This document shows, piece after piece, positions 17,075-26,354 of a stretch of 64,000 nt of DNA; the stretch's first letter is position 1, and each line of letters opens with the position of its first letter. The notes below the pieces were generated by a model. It was given only the letters and a program-made list of their open reading frames with translations, ran no database searches and was not told the DNA's origin. This DNA comes from CAYVVD01 sp964454975 (GTDB lineage Bacteria; Bacteroidota; Ignavibacteria; Kapaibacteriales; UBA2268): NCBI GenBank assembly GCA_964454975.1, contig CAYVVD010000016.1, forward strand, positions 12,889 to 76,888, read 5' to 3'. A program made the position numbers and the translations under genes.

Positions 17075-18117
17075 ATTCTCTCCTGTAATTCTTTTGCTGA
17101 ATCATTGAGAATTGCCAAAGCTGCAGGAATTGTTTCGGAAGCGAGTTGAAAATGGAACACTACCCTCAGTTGATTATTACCCATAGGATGCAGCAACAGT
17201 CCTTTTTGGGAACAAGTATCAACCAGTTTGAGCGAGTCTATCCCCTTGATATGGCTGAAGACAACAATATTTGTTTCAACTGTGCTGATGTCGGCTGAGA
17301 AATAGTCGCTTTGATTTGCAGTTTCGGCAAATTTACGCGCGTTTTCGTGGTCGCCCTTCAGTTTTTGTATATTGTTTTTTAAAGCATATATCCCGGCAGC
17401 AGCGAGAATACCGGCCTGCCGCATTCCTCCTCCAAGGATCTTGCGCATCTTCAATGCTTTTCTTATTAATTCTCTGCTCCCTGCGAGAAGCGAACCAACA
17501 GGTGCGCCCATTCCTTTAGACAGGCATACAGATACCGTATTAAAAGGACCACAATAATCACTTAATGAAATTCCCGTAGCTGCATGCGCATTCCAGAGCC
17601 TCGCACCGTCGCAATGAAAATTCAAGCCTTTTTCTTTAACAAGTGAAGCCGCCGATTTGATATAGTCCATTGATATGATTGTTCCACCATGCCTGTTGTG
17701 GGTGTTTTCGAGACACAAAAGGGATGTTTTTGGGTAATAATAAACATCCGGCCTTATTGCAGCTTCAATGTCATCCAGGTTCATTTCACCTTTTTGGGAT
17801 TTAATCGGAAAAAGCTGAACTCTTGACAGAATCGAGGGTGCTCCGGTTTCATAATAAAAAATATGAGCATCCGCATCGAGGATTACTTCGTCCCCGGTAT
17901 TAGTGTTTACAAACACTCCGAGCTGATTTCCCATTGTACCTGACGGCACAAATAATGCAGCTTCTTTGCCGAGCAATTCTGCAACATAATCCTGCAGTTC
18001 ATTAACAGTCGGATCCTCTCCATAAACATCATCGCCAACAGGAGCGCTTGCTATTGCCTCGCGCATCCCCTCATCGGGTACTGTCAGTGTGTCGCTTCTC
18101 AGGTCTATCATTTTCAT
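17071..18117 (-). CDS. ltaE: Low-specificity L-threonine aldolase
   Basis: A 348-residue PLP-dependent aldolase that splits threonine or allo-threonine into glycine and acetaldehyde. It begins with the diagnostic IDLRSDTLTVP; SVCLSKGMGAPVGS holds the PLP Lys201, and FHCDGARLWNA holds the cofactor Asp170. Because the conserved IDLRSDT motif starts at residue 4, the start cannot be moved far inward, and its first 47 bases truly overlap the 3' end of the preceding gene. The second Met (18111) is an alternative start. Confidence 0.95.
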   Translation of the reverse strand: MKMIDLRSDTLTVPDEGMREAIASAPVGDDVYGEDPTVNELQDYVAELLGKEAALFVPSGTMGNQLGVFVNTNTGDEVILDADAHIFYYETGAPSILSRVQLFPIKSQKGEMNLDDIEAAIRPDVYYYPKTSLLCLENTHNRHGGTIISMDYIKSAASLVKEKGLNFHCDGARLWNAHAATGISLSDYCGPFNTVSVCLSKGMGAPVGSLLAGSRELIRKALKMRKILGGGMRQAGILAAAGIYALKNNIQKLKGDHENARKFAETANQSDYFSADISTVETNIVVFSHIKGIDSLKLVDTCSQKGLLLHPMGNNQLRVVFHFQLASETIPAALAILNDSAKELQERI

Positions 18118-18676
18118 CCTGAATATTTTGTGGAATACTATTATTTAGCTCAGGAGCCAGCAATTGCTTTTTCTTAAGAAGAACCTCCTTTGCTTTAATT
18201 CCCTTTTTGGGAACAAAAACCGGGGCTTTAAACAGTGAATCTGAAGGTACCTTCACACCTGGAACCTTATGTGAAATCCAGCTGTAAGTGTAGGCGCTGT
18301 CAATGTAATTAAGCTTTTCTTCCAGGTCTTTTCTCTTAGGGTACATCTCCATAAGCTTCTTTAAAGCTTTTTCTTTTGGAGCTGCTACCAATTCGTCAAT
18401 GTAAAAATACACCATAAGTAGCTTTAATAATTCCGGGTTCCCGTCATTTAAATCCCTGTTTCCTTTTCTAATCTCCTTTCCGACATGCCTTAGGAAAGAT
18501 TCATTGTAACTGTTTACTTTAACAAAAACGAAAACTGCTTTACCCCTTGGAGAATTATCCGCAAAAGAGTCAACAATTTTATATTTCGGGCGGGTAAATT
18601 CATACCAGAATACAATTGCAGCAATTATTACAACAATAGCGACAAGAGATAGTATAATTATTTTCTTTTTGCTCAA
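18071..18676 (-). CDS. Membrane-anchored protein of unknown function
   Basis: A 201-residue protein with a single N-terminal membrane helix (residues 5-25) and a mostly helical, Lys-rich extracytoplasmic part. The C-terminal 50 residues are Pro/Lys/Asp-rich and look disordered. I recognise no domain. It overlaps the upstream lipid-kinase-like gene by 4 bases and the downstream ltaE by 47 bases. Since both neighbours have firm ends, the overlap is real and its disordered tail may exist because the DNA also encodes the aldolase start. Confidence 0.65.
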   Translation of the reverse strand: MSKKKIIILSLVAIVVIIAAIVFWYEFTRPKYKIVDSFADNSPRGKAVFVFVKVNSYNESFLRHVGKEIRKGNRDLNDGNPELLKLLMVYFYIDELVAAPKEKALKKLMEMYPKRKDLEEKLNYIDSAYTYSWISHKVPGVKVPSDSLFKAPVFVPKKGIKAKEVLLKKKQLLAPELNNSIPQNIQDENDRPEKRHTDSTR

Positions 18677-19332
18677 ATCAGGTTCAGAAATGGTACACCC
18701 ATATTTTGTGATAAAAAACCGCCAAGCCAGAATACAATTCCAAAAGACAATGGAATTGTAAGATTATCATCCATTTTCATCAGGCTTGAAGCTGCTTCTG
18801 CGAAAGCTGCCACAACAGCACCAATAATACCAGTAGTATAAAAAGTCCATGGGGCATTAAAAAAGAAGCCATATATCATAATAACGACAATCGCAGAAAT
18901 AATGAAGGCGATTGTCCCTTCCATAGACTTATCAAACAATGGTGTCCTTCCGATATTCCTGCCAACAAGTGCTGCGCTTACATCAGAAATAATTAAAATT
19001 GTGAATCCAACAACCATAGGAAGCTTTGGAAATATTGCCACGCATATAACTGCAGAAAGCAAAACCCAGGAAGCACCGTTCAGTACAAACCCTCCCTGAA
19101 GCTCATGCGGCCTGAGCATCCTACTGAAATACTTGAATATGAAATTATGCAGGAACATATTTTTCCTGCTGAAAATGTCGATGATTATCGTTAATATTGC
19201 TAATGGAATTAAAGTAGCAAGGGCGGTTTCCTTCGATACATATATATAAATCAATGGAATAGCCAGGGAACTCATGTGAATCCCCTTTCTTAATAATTCC
19301 TGTTCAATTGGTATATTGCTGTTACTTATCAT
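18673..19332 (-). CDS. Diacylglycerol/polyprenol kinase family membrane protein
   Basis: A 219-residue protein with about six to seven membrane segments, related to dolichol kinase, VTE5 phytol kinase and CTP-dependent diacylglycerol kinase. Seen motifs are LLRKGIHMSS (about 14-23), GRNIGRTPLFDKSMEGTIAF (about 123-142) and the DDNLTIPL segment (about 190-197). It probably phosphorylates a lipid alcohol with CTP. The substrate is unknown; diacylglycerol, phytol or a polyprenol are candidates. It is the first gene of a six-gene operon, and its start is only six bases from the divergent ispE start. Confidence 0.82.
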   Translation of the reverse strand: MISNSNIPIEQELLRKGIHMSSLAIPLIYIYVSKETALATLIPLAILTIIIDIFSRKNMFLHNFIFKYFSRMLRPHELQGGFVLNGASWVLLSAVICVAIFPKLPMVVGFTILIISDVSAALVGRNIGRTPLFDKSMEGTIAFIISAIVVIMIYGFFFNAPWTFYTTGIIGAVVAAFAEAASSLMKMDDNLTIPLSFGIVFWLGGFLSQNMGVPFLNLI

Positions 19333-19338
19333 AATTTA

Positions 19339-20181
19339 ATGCGTTATCCTCTACAATCATATGCCAAAATCAACATTGGCCTTCAAATCCTGAACAAACG
19401 TGTTGACGGGTATCATAACGTAAACACTATATATCACCGTATCTGCCTGCACGATATGCTCGTGCTCGAAAAATCAAATGAACTCGAAGTGATTTGCAAC
19501 CGGGACCTTGGGTTTCCCCAGGAAGAAAACATTGTCTTCAGGGCTGCTCAAGAAGTAATCAGACTATCCGGGCGTGATATTGGCCCAAAACTATTTCTTG
19601 AAAAGAATATACCAATGGGAGCCGGCCTCGGTGGAGGAAGCAGCAATGCAGCGGCTGCCATCAACGCCTTAGACTGGTTTTACATCCTGAACCTGGGCTA
19701 CCAGACAAAATTTGAAATAGCAAAAAAAATCGGTTCAGACGTTCCGTTTTTTCTTGGCGGCCAAACTGCAAGGGGAACAGGAAAAGGAGAAATACTCGAT
19801 TATTTTGACCTCAATCTACCTTATTGGATTCTTATTATTAATCCGGGGATTCATATTTCAACTCCCGAAGCTTATGCAGCCCTCGAGCGAGACTCTGCTC
19901 CTGTCCGGGCAGCAGATTTTCTTTCAATATTAATAGACCCTGAACTACAATCAACAGAATTGAAAGAACTGATTTTTAATGATTTCGAACCTTATGTTTT
20001 TGAAAAACATCCTGAAATCGGAGTAATAAAAAACAAACTTTACGAATGTGGTGCAAAGCTTGCACTACTATCCGGTAGCGGTTCCAGCGTGTTTTCTTTT
20101 TTTGATTCCAAAGAACTAGCCGAGTATTCGGCGTCGCAATTCACTTATAAGTCATGGCTTTGTGAGCCTTCAAACTTATAA
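19339..20181 (+). CDS. ispE: 4-diphosphocytidyl-2-C-methyl-D-erythritol kinase
   Basis: A 280-residue GHMP kinase of the MEP isoprenoid pathway, phosphorylating CDP-ME at the 2-hydroxyl. The catalytic Lys10 lies in YAKINIGL, the ATP-binding loop is MGAGLGGGSSNAAAA (93-107), and the catalytic Asp134 is in KIGSDVPFFLGG. The C-terminal GHMP motif SGSGSSVFS is present. The product supplies isoprenoids for quinones, undecaprenyl phosphate and, in this genome, carotenoids. N-terminal motifs fix the start within a few residues of 19339. Confidence 0.96.
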   Translation: MRYPLQSYAKINIGLQILNKRVDGYHNVNTIYHRICLHDMLVLEKSNELEVICNRDLGFPQEENIVFRAAQEVIRLSGRDIGPKLFLEKNIPMGAGLGGGSSNAAAAINALDWFYILNLGYQTKFEIAKKIGSDVPFFLGGQTARGTGKGEILDYFDLNLPYWILIINPGIHISTPEAYAALERDSAPVRAADFLSILIDPELQSTELKELIFNDFEPYVFEKHPEIGVIKNKLYECGAKLALLSGSGSSVFSFFDSKELAEYSASQFTYKSWLCEPSNL

Positions 20182-20281
20182 ATTAAGAAATAAAATATTA
20201 TCAATTACATATTGACTATCGTTTTATGGATAATCTATTTTCTCTTATCTTTGAAACTTTAAACCAAATGCAATCTATTGG

Positions 20282-21751
20282 ATGAACATCTTACTCGTTA
20301 GCGCCGAAGTCTCACCTTATGCCAAAACAGGGGGGCTTGCGGATGTTACGTCTTCCCTGCCGCGACAGTGGCAAAAATACGGGCAGAATCCAATAGTGGT
20401 CATGCCAAAATACAGCTTTATTGATACAGCTAAATATGGATTCAAGCCCACAGGATTAAAATTAAATGTGCCAATGGGATTTTGGGAAGAGTACGCCTGG
20501 CTTTGGTCAGGGAAACTCCCCGATTCGGATGTCCCGGTTTTCCTTGTTGAAAATGACTCTTACTTCGGAAGGAAAGGCATTTATGGGGACCCGCATGAAT
20601 ATTTCGATAATGACAGGCGGTTCATTTTCCTGAGCAGGGCAGTTTTCGAAGCTGCTAAAGCGTTGGACTTCACTCCTGATATCATTCATGCACATGATTT
20701 CCATACTGCATTCAGCCTGGCATTTTTGAAATCGCAATACCGCCATGATCTTAGGTTTTTCAATACTGCGGGGATTTACACAATCCATAATCTTGCTTAC
20801 CAGGGGAAATTCAATCCCCACAGAATTATGGAATTCGCGGGCTTTGGGATAAGCGAATTTTACCCGGGATCATGGTTCGAACACTATGGTGTTGTAAATG
20901 CAATGAAAACCGGGATAATGTTTGCCGATAAAATAACCACAGTTAGCCCTACATATGCAAAAGAAATCCGTAACCCATATTTCGGCGAAGGGATGCATAA
21001 TGTACTCAATCACAGAGGGGCTGAACTTGTCGGGATTCTGAACGGCGCTGATTATGATGAATGGAACCCGGGTTTAAATAACACCGTAATACACCCTTAT
21101 TCTGTTGAATCCCTGGGAATTAAAGAATCAAACAAAAAGGCATTGCTTGATGAGTTTGGAATTGTTGAAGACGGGCTTGATTTACCGGTTATTGGTATGG
21201 TTTCAAGGCTTGCCGAGCAAAAGGGGCTGGATATTATATTCCCGATTATCGAAAAATATTTATTAGATAAAAAGTTTAGGTTTGTAGTACTAGGTTCCGG
21301 AGAGCAGCGCTACGTTGACCATTTGAATTATCTGAACGAAAAATATCCCGGTATTGCAATTGTGTATATTGGCTATGATAACGACCTTGCACACAGGATT
21401 TTTGCTGCCAGCGACTTTATTTTTGTACCTTCGCGATTTGAGCCTTGCGGCCTCACACAGATGTACGCGATGCGATTTGGTGCATTGCCTATAGTTAGAA
21501 AAACCGGGGGCCTCGCTGACACGGTAAGAGAATACAATTCAATATCAGGTGAAGGAAATGGATTTGTCTTCCTGCATTATAATTCTGAAGACCTGGCATT
21601 TGCAATAGACAGGGCGATTGCAATGTACAAGGTTGAGCCGTATTGGAATCTTGCACGCAAAAATGCCATGTTGGAAGATTATTCTGTTACTGTTTCCGCT
21701 CTCGAATATCTAAACTTGTTTAAATGGGCACTTGAGAAAGTAAGGCTATGA
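20282..21751 (+). CDS. glgA: Glycogen synthase (ADP-glucose type, GT5)
   Basis: A 489-residue GT5 glycogen/starch synthase. The ADP-glucose motif YAKTGGLADV is at residues 13-22, and the catalytic domain shows HAHDFHTA and YTIHNLAYQG. The C-terminal Rossmann domain has PSRFEPCGLTQMYAMRFGALPIVRKTGGLADTV, read as two segments around residues 380-412. Length is normal. It extends alpha-1,4-glucan for carbon storage. glgC and glgB are not in the window. A weak hairpin (21782-21800) follows without a T tract. Confidence 0.97.
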   Translation: MNILLVSAEVSPYAKTGGLADVTSSLPRQWQKYGQNPIVVMPKYSFIDTAKYGFKPTGLKLNVPMGFWEEYAWLWSGKLPDSDVPVFLVENDSYFGRKGIYGDPHEYFDNDRRFIFLSRAVFEAAKALDFTPDIIHAHDFHTAFSLAFLKSQYRHDLRFFNTAGIYTIHNLAYQGKFNPHRIMEFAGFGISEFYPGSWFEHYGVVNAMKTGIMFADKITTVSPTYAKEIRNPYFGEGMHNVLNHRGAELVGILNGADYDEWNPGLNNTVIHPYSVESLGIKESNKKALLDEFGIVEDGLDLPVIGMVSRLAEQKGLDIIFPIIEKYLLDKKFRFVVLGSGEQRYVDHLNYLNEKYPGIAIVYIGYDNDLAHRIFAASDFIFVPSRFEPCGLTQMYAMRFGALPIVRKTGGLADTVREYNSISGEGNGFVFLHYNSEDLAFAIDRAIAMYKVEPYWNLARKNAMLEDYSVTVSALEYLNLFKWALEKVRL

Positions 21752-21846
21752 TATTTGCAATTTATAGTAATTTTTAATATTGCCTTGAGTCATGCAAGGC
21801 TTCGACTGCGCTAATCCTGACGAATTGACTTTCATTCAAATCAGTT

Positions 21847-23649
21847 CTAATGCCTCACATACATGGCCTCGATGAATTCAGCATATTTTTTCTCGACAAC
21901 GTGCCTCTTTATGCTCATTTTCGGACTTAATTCCCCATCTTCGACTGTAAATGGTTTTGAGAGAATGTGAAATTTCCGTACCCGCTCAAATTTTGAAAAG
22001 TTTTGCTGAAGGACGTCAATCTCCCGCTTAACCATATTTTTAACTGCTATATTCGTAATAATTTCATCTTCATTGTGGTGTTTTATACCGAGTTGTGCAG
22101 CAAGCACCACCATTGCTTCCATATTTGGAGTTATTAAGGCTGTTACGTAATCCCTTTTATCACCAAGAAGAATCACATGTTCAATGTATTTACTTTGGGC
22201 GAGTACATTTTCTATGAGCTGTGGTGCAATGTTCTTGCCTCCGCTGCTTACAAATATGTATTTTTTCCTGTCGGTGATACGAATATTACCCCGCTCAGTC
22301 CAGGAGCCTACATCGCCTGTATAAAGCCATCCATCTTCATCGATCGCTGTTATTGTGGCATTTTCATCGTTCCAGTAACCTTTCATAACATTGTCACCAC
22401 GTGCAAGAATTTCCCCGTCATCTGCAAGTTTTACTTCCACACCGGGCAAGGGTTTTCCAATTGTACCGATTTCATTGTCTTCAGGCCTGTTGGCTGCAAC
22501 AACAGGTGAAGCCTCTGTAAGGCCATATCCCTGTATTGTATCAATTCCAATAGCTAAGTAAAATTCGCAGACATCCTCTGGTAATGCAGCCCCTCCGGAA
22601 ACAATAACCCTCATCCTGCCGCCAAGCTTCTCTCTGATTTTAGTGTAAACCAGCCTATCTGCAATTGCCCATTGTGCTTTTAACAAAAGCGGATCTTTAC
22701 CTGCTTGTTTCTTCCTTACTAATTTGATGCCGATGTTGATCGCCCAGTTGAAAATTGCCCTTTTTACCGGTTTGTCTTTTTCAACTTTGGAATAAATTCT
22801 CTTTTTTACAGTTTCCAACAATTTAGGAACAGTAGTCATGAGGGTTGGTTTAATTTCCAGTAAATCTGAAGCTATTGACTCGATTGATTCCGCAAGTCCT
22901 ATTGTCGCGCCGACAGCAAATAAAGAATAGTAAGCAGTTGTTCTCTCATAAGAGTGGCATAGTGGAAGATATGAAAATACTATGTCTTCGTGGCTGAAAA
23001 GAATTACTTTGATACAGCCTTTCATGTTAGTAACAACATTTTTGTGTGTTAACATCACACCCTTTGGTTCACCTGTAGTCCCGCTGGTATAGATAATAGT
23101 AAGCAAATCATCTTCAGTGACCTTTGCACACATTTCTTCAAAAATGCCTTTTTTACTCCTGTTTTTGAGAATCTTTTCACCGGAACTAATTAATCCATTT
23201 AGAGATTTTACAGAAAGGTCAGAGTCATCAAATTCATCATTAAATACAATGATGTGCCTTAATGATGGCAATCTTTCCTTAAACTCAAGTACTTTCCCAA
23301 GCTGAAAATTATTTGATACAAATATTGCAGTTACCGAGCTGTCACTGAATATGAACTCTTCCTGTTTTGAAGTAAGTATAGGAAATACAGGTACATCAAC
23401 TGCGCCTATAGATACAGTTGCAAGGTCAGCAATTATCCATTCAATCCTGTTTTCGGAGGCAATTCCAAGCCGGTCCCCCTTGCGAATTCCCAAATCCAGC
23501 AATGCCAATGCAAGGCATTCGATCTTATATTTAAGGTCAGCATACGTAATACCGGCATAGCTCCCACCGGATTTAAACTGATATGCTGTTTTTTCAGGAT
23601 AACTTGCTGCCACATTAAGCAGCATTTCAGGTATTGTGTAAAAATTCAT
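21847..23649 (-). CDS. Long-chain acyl-CoA synthetase (AMP-dependent)
   Basis: A 600-residue member of the ANL superfamily, long-chain type (the bacterial AMP-forming group that aligns with eukaryotic ACSL). The P-loop IIYTSGTTGEPKGVMLTHKN lies near 184-203; further motifs are IQGYGLTEASPV and WLYTGDVGSW...ITDRKKYIFVSSGGKNIAP. It activates fatty acids to acyl-CoA for lipid synthesis or beta-oxidation. No signal peptide. It stands alone between convergent glgA and a divergent secreted-protein gene, with a 133-base A/T-rich upstream gap. Confidence 0.95.
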   Translation of the reverse strand: MNFYTIPEMLLNVAASYPEKTAYQFKSGGSYAGITYADLKYKIECLALALLDLGIRKGDRLGIASENRIEWIIADLATVSIGAVDVPVFPILTSKQEEFIFSDSSVTAIFVSNNFQLGKVLEFKERLPSLRHIIVFNDEFDDSDLSVKSLNGLISSGEKILKNRSKKGIFEEMCAKVTEDDLLTIIYTSGTTGEPKGVMLTHKNVVTNMKGCIKVILFSHEDIVFSYLPLCHSYERTTAYYSLFAVGATIGLAESIESIASDLLEIKPTLMTTVPKLLETVKKRIYSKVEKDKPVKRAIFNWAINIGIKLVRKKQAGKDPLLLKAQWAIADRLVYTKIREKLGGRMRVIVSGGAALPEDVCEFYLAIGIDTIQGYGLTEASPVVAANRPEDNEIGTIGKPLPGVEVKLADDGEILARGDNVMKGYWNDENATITAIDEDGWLYTGDVGSWTERGNIRITDRKKYIFVSSGGKNIAPQLIENVLAQSKYIEHVILLGDKRDYVTALITPNMEAMVVLAAQLGIKHHNEDEIITNIAVKNMVKREIDVLQQNFSKFERVRKFHILSKPFTVEDGELSPKMSIKRHVVEKKYAEFIEAMYVRH

Positions 23650-23782
23650 GTTTATAGATTTGGTTGTTTGCGAAACCTAAAATAATGAACAAGATTTAAT
23701 ATTTCGGATTAAATTTTAGTTTCTGTTAATATTATGTAAATTTTAACTTCTTGAATTGTAATTAGTTCTAGTTTATAAGGAA

Positions 23783-26353
23783 ATGAAAATGAAGCAGATT
23801 CTTATATTAATAATAGTAATATCTATTTCTTCAGAGGTTTTTTCAGCACACGGAGATACAACAAAAATACGTGCTATAGAGTTCGGGGAATCCCGCTCAA
23901 AATGGGTTAATATGCCGAATCCGACAGAATCATTTCAGCGAATTTTGATGAATTACAAACTCAGATGCCCTGACGGCAGGCAATGCGGGGAATGGGATTA
24001 TCTTGCATACGTGTTTGTGGACCAATGGTTTGCTCCGAGTTTCCGTATTGACAGCACCGTAGTAAGAGAATTTCATTTAATGATTGATACTTCCTGGAAT
24101 TTTTCTGCTGAAATTATTGACGGGAAATTTGTAGAAACTAAAACACCAAAGAAGAAAGTTTTGCTTGAAATGTATGAAAACCACCTTGCACCTACTAAAC
24201 GTACTTGGTTTACATATGAATGGCCGGCATATTATACATACGAGTATGATAGCGAAGCAAACAAAATTGATTCAACGATGGTGCCTCCAGATCATACCTT
24301 TTTTCTTGACAGCACAAGAGTATATTTCAACGACGATGTAACATTTCGCAACCGGTGGGAGATAATGAGATACATTACCCCATACGGGAACCCAACAGCC
24401 GATGGCAATATCCTTAGCGACGGCGGTACATTCACATGGGTGTTTGATGTAAGTGACTTTTTACCAATACTCTCAGGCCCTGTTTATATATATGCTCCAA
24501 ACGGCCAGGAAGACCTTGAACTGACATTTGATTTTATACAGGGTACACCGGAAAGGGATGTAATCAGGATTGAAAAATTATGGGATAAATCAGGCATTAC
24601 TTACGATAGTCTAATAGAAGAAAGGCACTTAACTCCATACGATATTAATTTTGCGGAAAATGAAAAAAGCGCAAAGCTTAAGATATATCAAACCGGCCAC
24701 GGTTTCGGCGGGACTCCTGATAATTGTGCTGAATTTTGCAGGAAAGAAGCATACGTGAGAATTGACGGCGAGCAGCGATATAGCCGTTTTATATGGAAAG
24801 AATGTGGCGACAACCCTTTGTATCCGCAAGGCGGAACATGGCTTGTTGACAGGACAAACTGGTGCCCCGGCGATGTAGTCCCTTCACACGATTATGAACT
24901 GACTGATTATATAACGCCGGGTGGGACTCACACAATTGACTATGACATGGAAAGATATACCGAAGTATGGACACCCGGTGGCCCGGGCTCAAACACAAGG
25001 CCAAATTGGGTTGTCAGGGGATTCCTTGTTACTTACGGTTTGAATAGTTTTACAAAAGATGCTGCAATAATTGATATTATAACTCCCACTGATAAAGATG
25101 AATACGACAGGTTCAACCCGGTTTGCAGTAATCCCGTTATTAAAGTCCGGAACACGGGCAGCGCAGACATCACAAGTATTGATTTTGAATATGGGACAAA
25201 TGGCAACTATTCACTTTCTCATACCTGGAATGGAAGCATCGTATTTACTGAAGAGCAATTAGTAGAATTACCATTCGAAATGATTGAAGCAGGTGATGAA
25301 AACACATTTAACGTTCGAATTAGTGGTGTAAACGGAGGAGCTGATGATTATACGGGCAACAACAATGCTTCAAGCAGATTCTTAAAAACACCGGACTATT
25401 TCAGCGATTTGGTTCTGGAAGTAAGAACCAACAACTGGGATATTTTCGGAGAGCTGTCTCCTTACTCATACTGGTTGGTAGATGCTGCCGGGAAAAGGGT
25501 GCATGAAAGGATGCAGACAGAAAACAACACAGTATATCTCGACACAGTTAATCTCGAAAACGGTTGTTATTCATTCCAGTTAATAAACGAACTTGGCTAC
25601 GGTATGGGATATTGGGTGTTGAGGCAACAATATGGCCTGAACAATGGTTCTGCGCAATTTACTTCAAGAGGCAGGTTACTCCAAAGATTTAAAACAGATT
25701 TTGGTAATGGAATTTTCCACCAGTTTTCTGTAAGCCCCAAGCCGGAGATATCAACAGATCTTGAAGAGTTAGACTTTGGCGATGTCCCTCTGGGCGAAAA
25801 AAGAACGCAAACTGTTGAAATAACACCAGTTAATGAAAAGGGACTGATTATTAACAAATTGGAGGTTGTCCTGGGAAGTGCCAAAGGCTTTTTCATAGAT
25901 GAAACAAATCCTCCTTATGAAGGCTCGCCTGTTGAACTGGCATATGGCGAAAAAATGACTGTTACAATCAGGTTCGAACCCGGCTCCGGCGGTAATAAAA
26001 GCTCGTCGCTGAATATTAATTCGAATGATGACAGAACTCCGCAGAAAAAAGTTTTCCTTGTTGGCAAGGCAATTGACCCCTCCGGAGTCTCAATTGATGA
26101 ATTATCTGAATTCGGCGTTCATCCAAATCCTGTAACAGGGATTGCAAAGGTTGAATTCAGGGATGAATTTGCACTCGAGAATGCAACGCTTTCTCTTCAT
26201 AATATACTTGGGGAAACTACAGCAATTATTTCCGACAATCCCGGGTTAACAGGCAGCTTTGAATACGACTTTTCAAGTTTCCCTGCAGGTGTCTATTTCG
26301 TTATCCTCTCTAATGGATTTGAATCGAAAGCGATAAAACTAATAATCAACTGA
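23783..26353 (+). CDS. Secreted PNGase F-like protein with ASH domain and T9SS sorting domain
   Basis: An 856-residue exported protein. After a signal peptide (1-22) comes a two-part PNGase F-like region. The N part has RCPDGRQCGEWDYLAYVFV with Asp72, which aligns with the catalytic Asp60 of Flavobacterium PNGase F. The C part has the family pattern CAEFCRKEAYV, FIWKECGDNPLYPQGGTW and DRTNWCPGD. CARDB-like and ASH/choice-of-anchor D domains follow (about 650-760), then a T9SS type A domain (about 775-856). It may release N-glycans from glycoproteins, or have drifted in substrate. The stop codon is one base from that of the convergent binding-protein gene. Confidence 0.85.
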   Translation: MKMKQILILIIVISISSEVFSAHGDTTKIRAIEFGESRSKWVNMPNPTESFQRILMNYKLRCPDGRQCGEWDYLAYVFVDQWFAPSFRIDSTVVREFHLMIDTSWNFSAEIIDGKFVETKTPKKKVLLEMYENHLAPTKRTWFTYEWPAYYTYEYDSEANKIDSTMVPPDHTFFLDSTRVYFNDDVTFRNRWEIMRYITPYGNPTADGNILSDGGTFTWVFDVSDFLPILSGPVYIYAPNGQEDLELTFDFIQGTPERDVIRIEKLWDKSGITYDSLIEERHLTPYDINFAENEKSAKLKIYQTGHGFGGTPDNCAEFCRKEAYVRIDGEQRYSRFIWKECGDNPLYPQGGTWLVDRTNWCPGDVVPSHDYELTDYITPGGTHTIDYDMERYTEVWTPGGPGSNTRPNWVVRGFLVTYGLNSFTKDAAIIDIITPTDKDEYDRFNPVCSNPVIKVRNTGSADITSIDFEYGTNGNYSLSHTWNGSIVFTEEQLVELPFEMIEAGDENTFNVRISGVNGGADDYTGNNNASSRFLKTPDYFSDLVLEVRTNNWDIFGELSPYSYWLVDAAGKRVHERMQTENNTVYLDTVNLENGCYSFQLINELGYGMGYWVLRQQYGLNNGSAQFTSRGRLLQRFKTDFGNGIFHQFSVSPKPEISTDLEELDFGDVPLGEKRTQTVEITPVNEKGLIINKLEVVLGSAKGFFIDETNPPYEGSPVELAYGEKMTVTIRFEPGSGGNKSSSLNINSNDDRTPQKKVFLVGKAIDPSGVSIDELSEFGVHPNPVTGIAKVEFRDEFALENATLSLHNILGETTAIISDNPGLTGSFEYDFSSFPAGVYFVILSNGFESKAIKLIIN

Positions 26354-26354
26354 T

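Noticed and set aside
21782..21800. Hairpin between glgA and the acyl-CoA ligase gene
   Set aside because: GCCTTG pairs with CAAGGC, but no T tract follows on either strand, so I do not call it a terminator.
23715..23740. GTTAA...TTAAC pair upstream of the PNGase-like gene, resembling the palindrome at 39986
   Set aside because: Only five bases per arm in very A/T-rich sequence and a different spacer; chance is likely.
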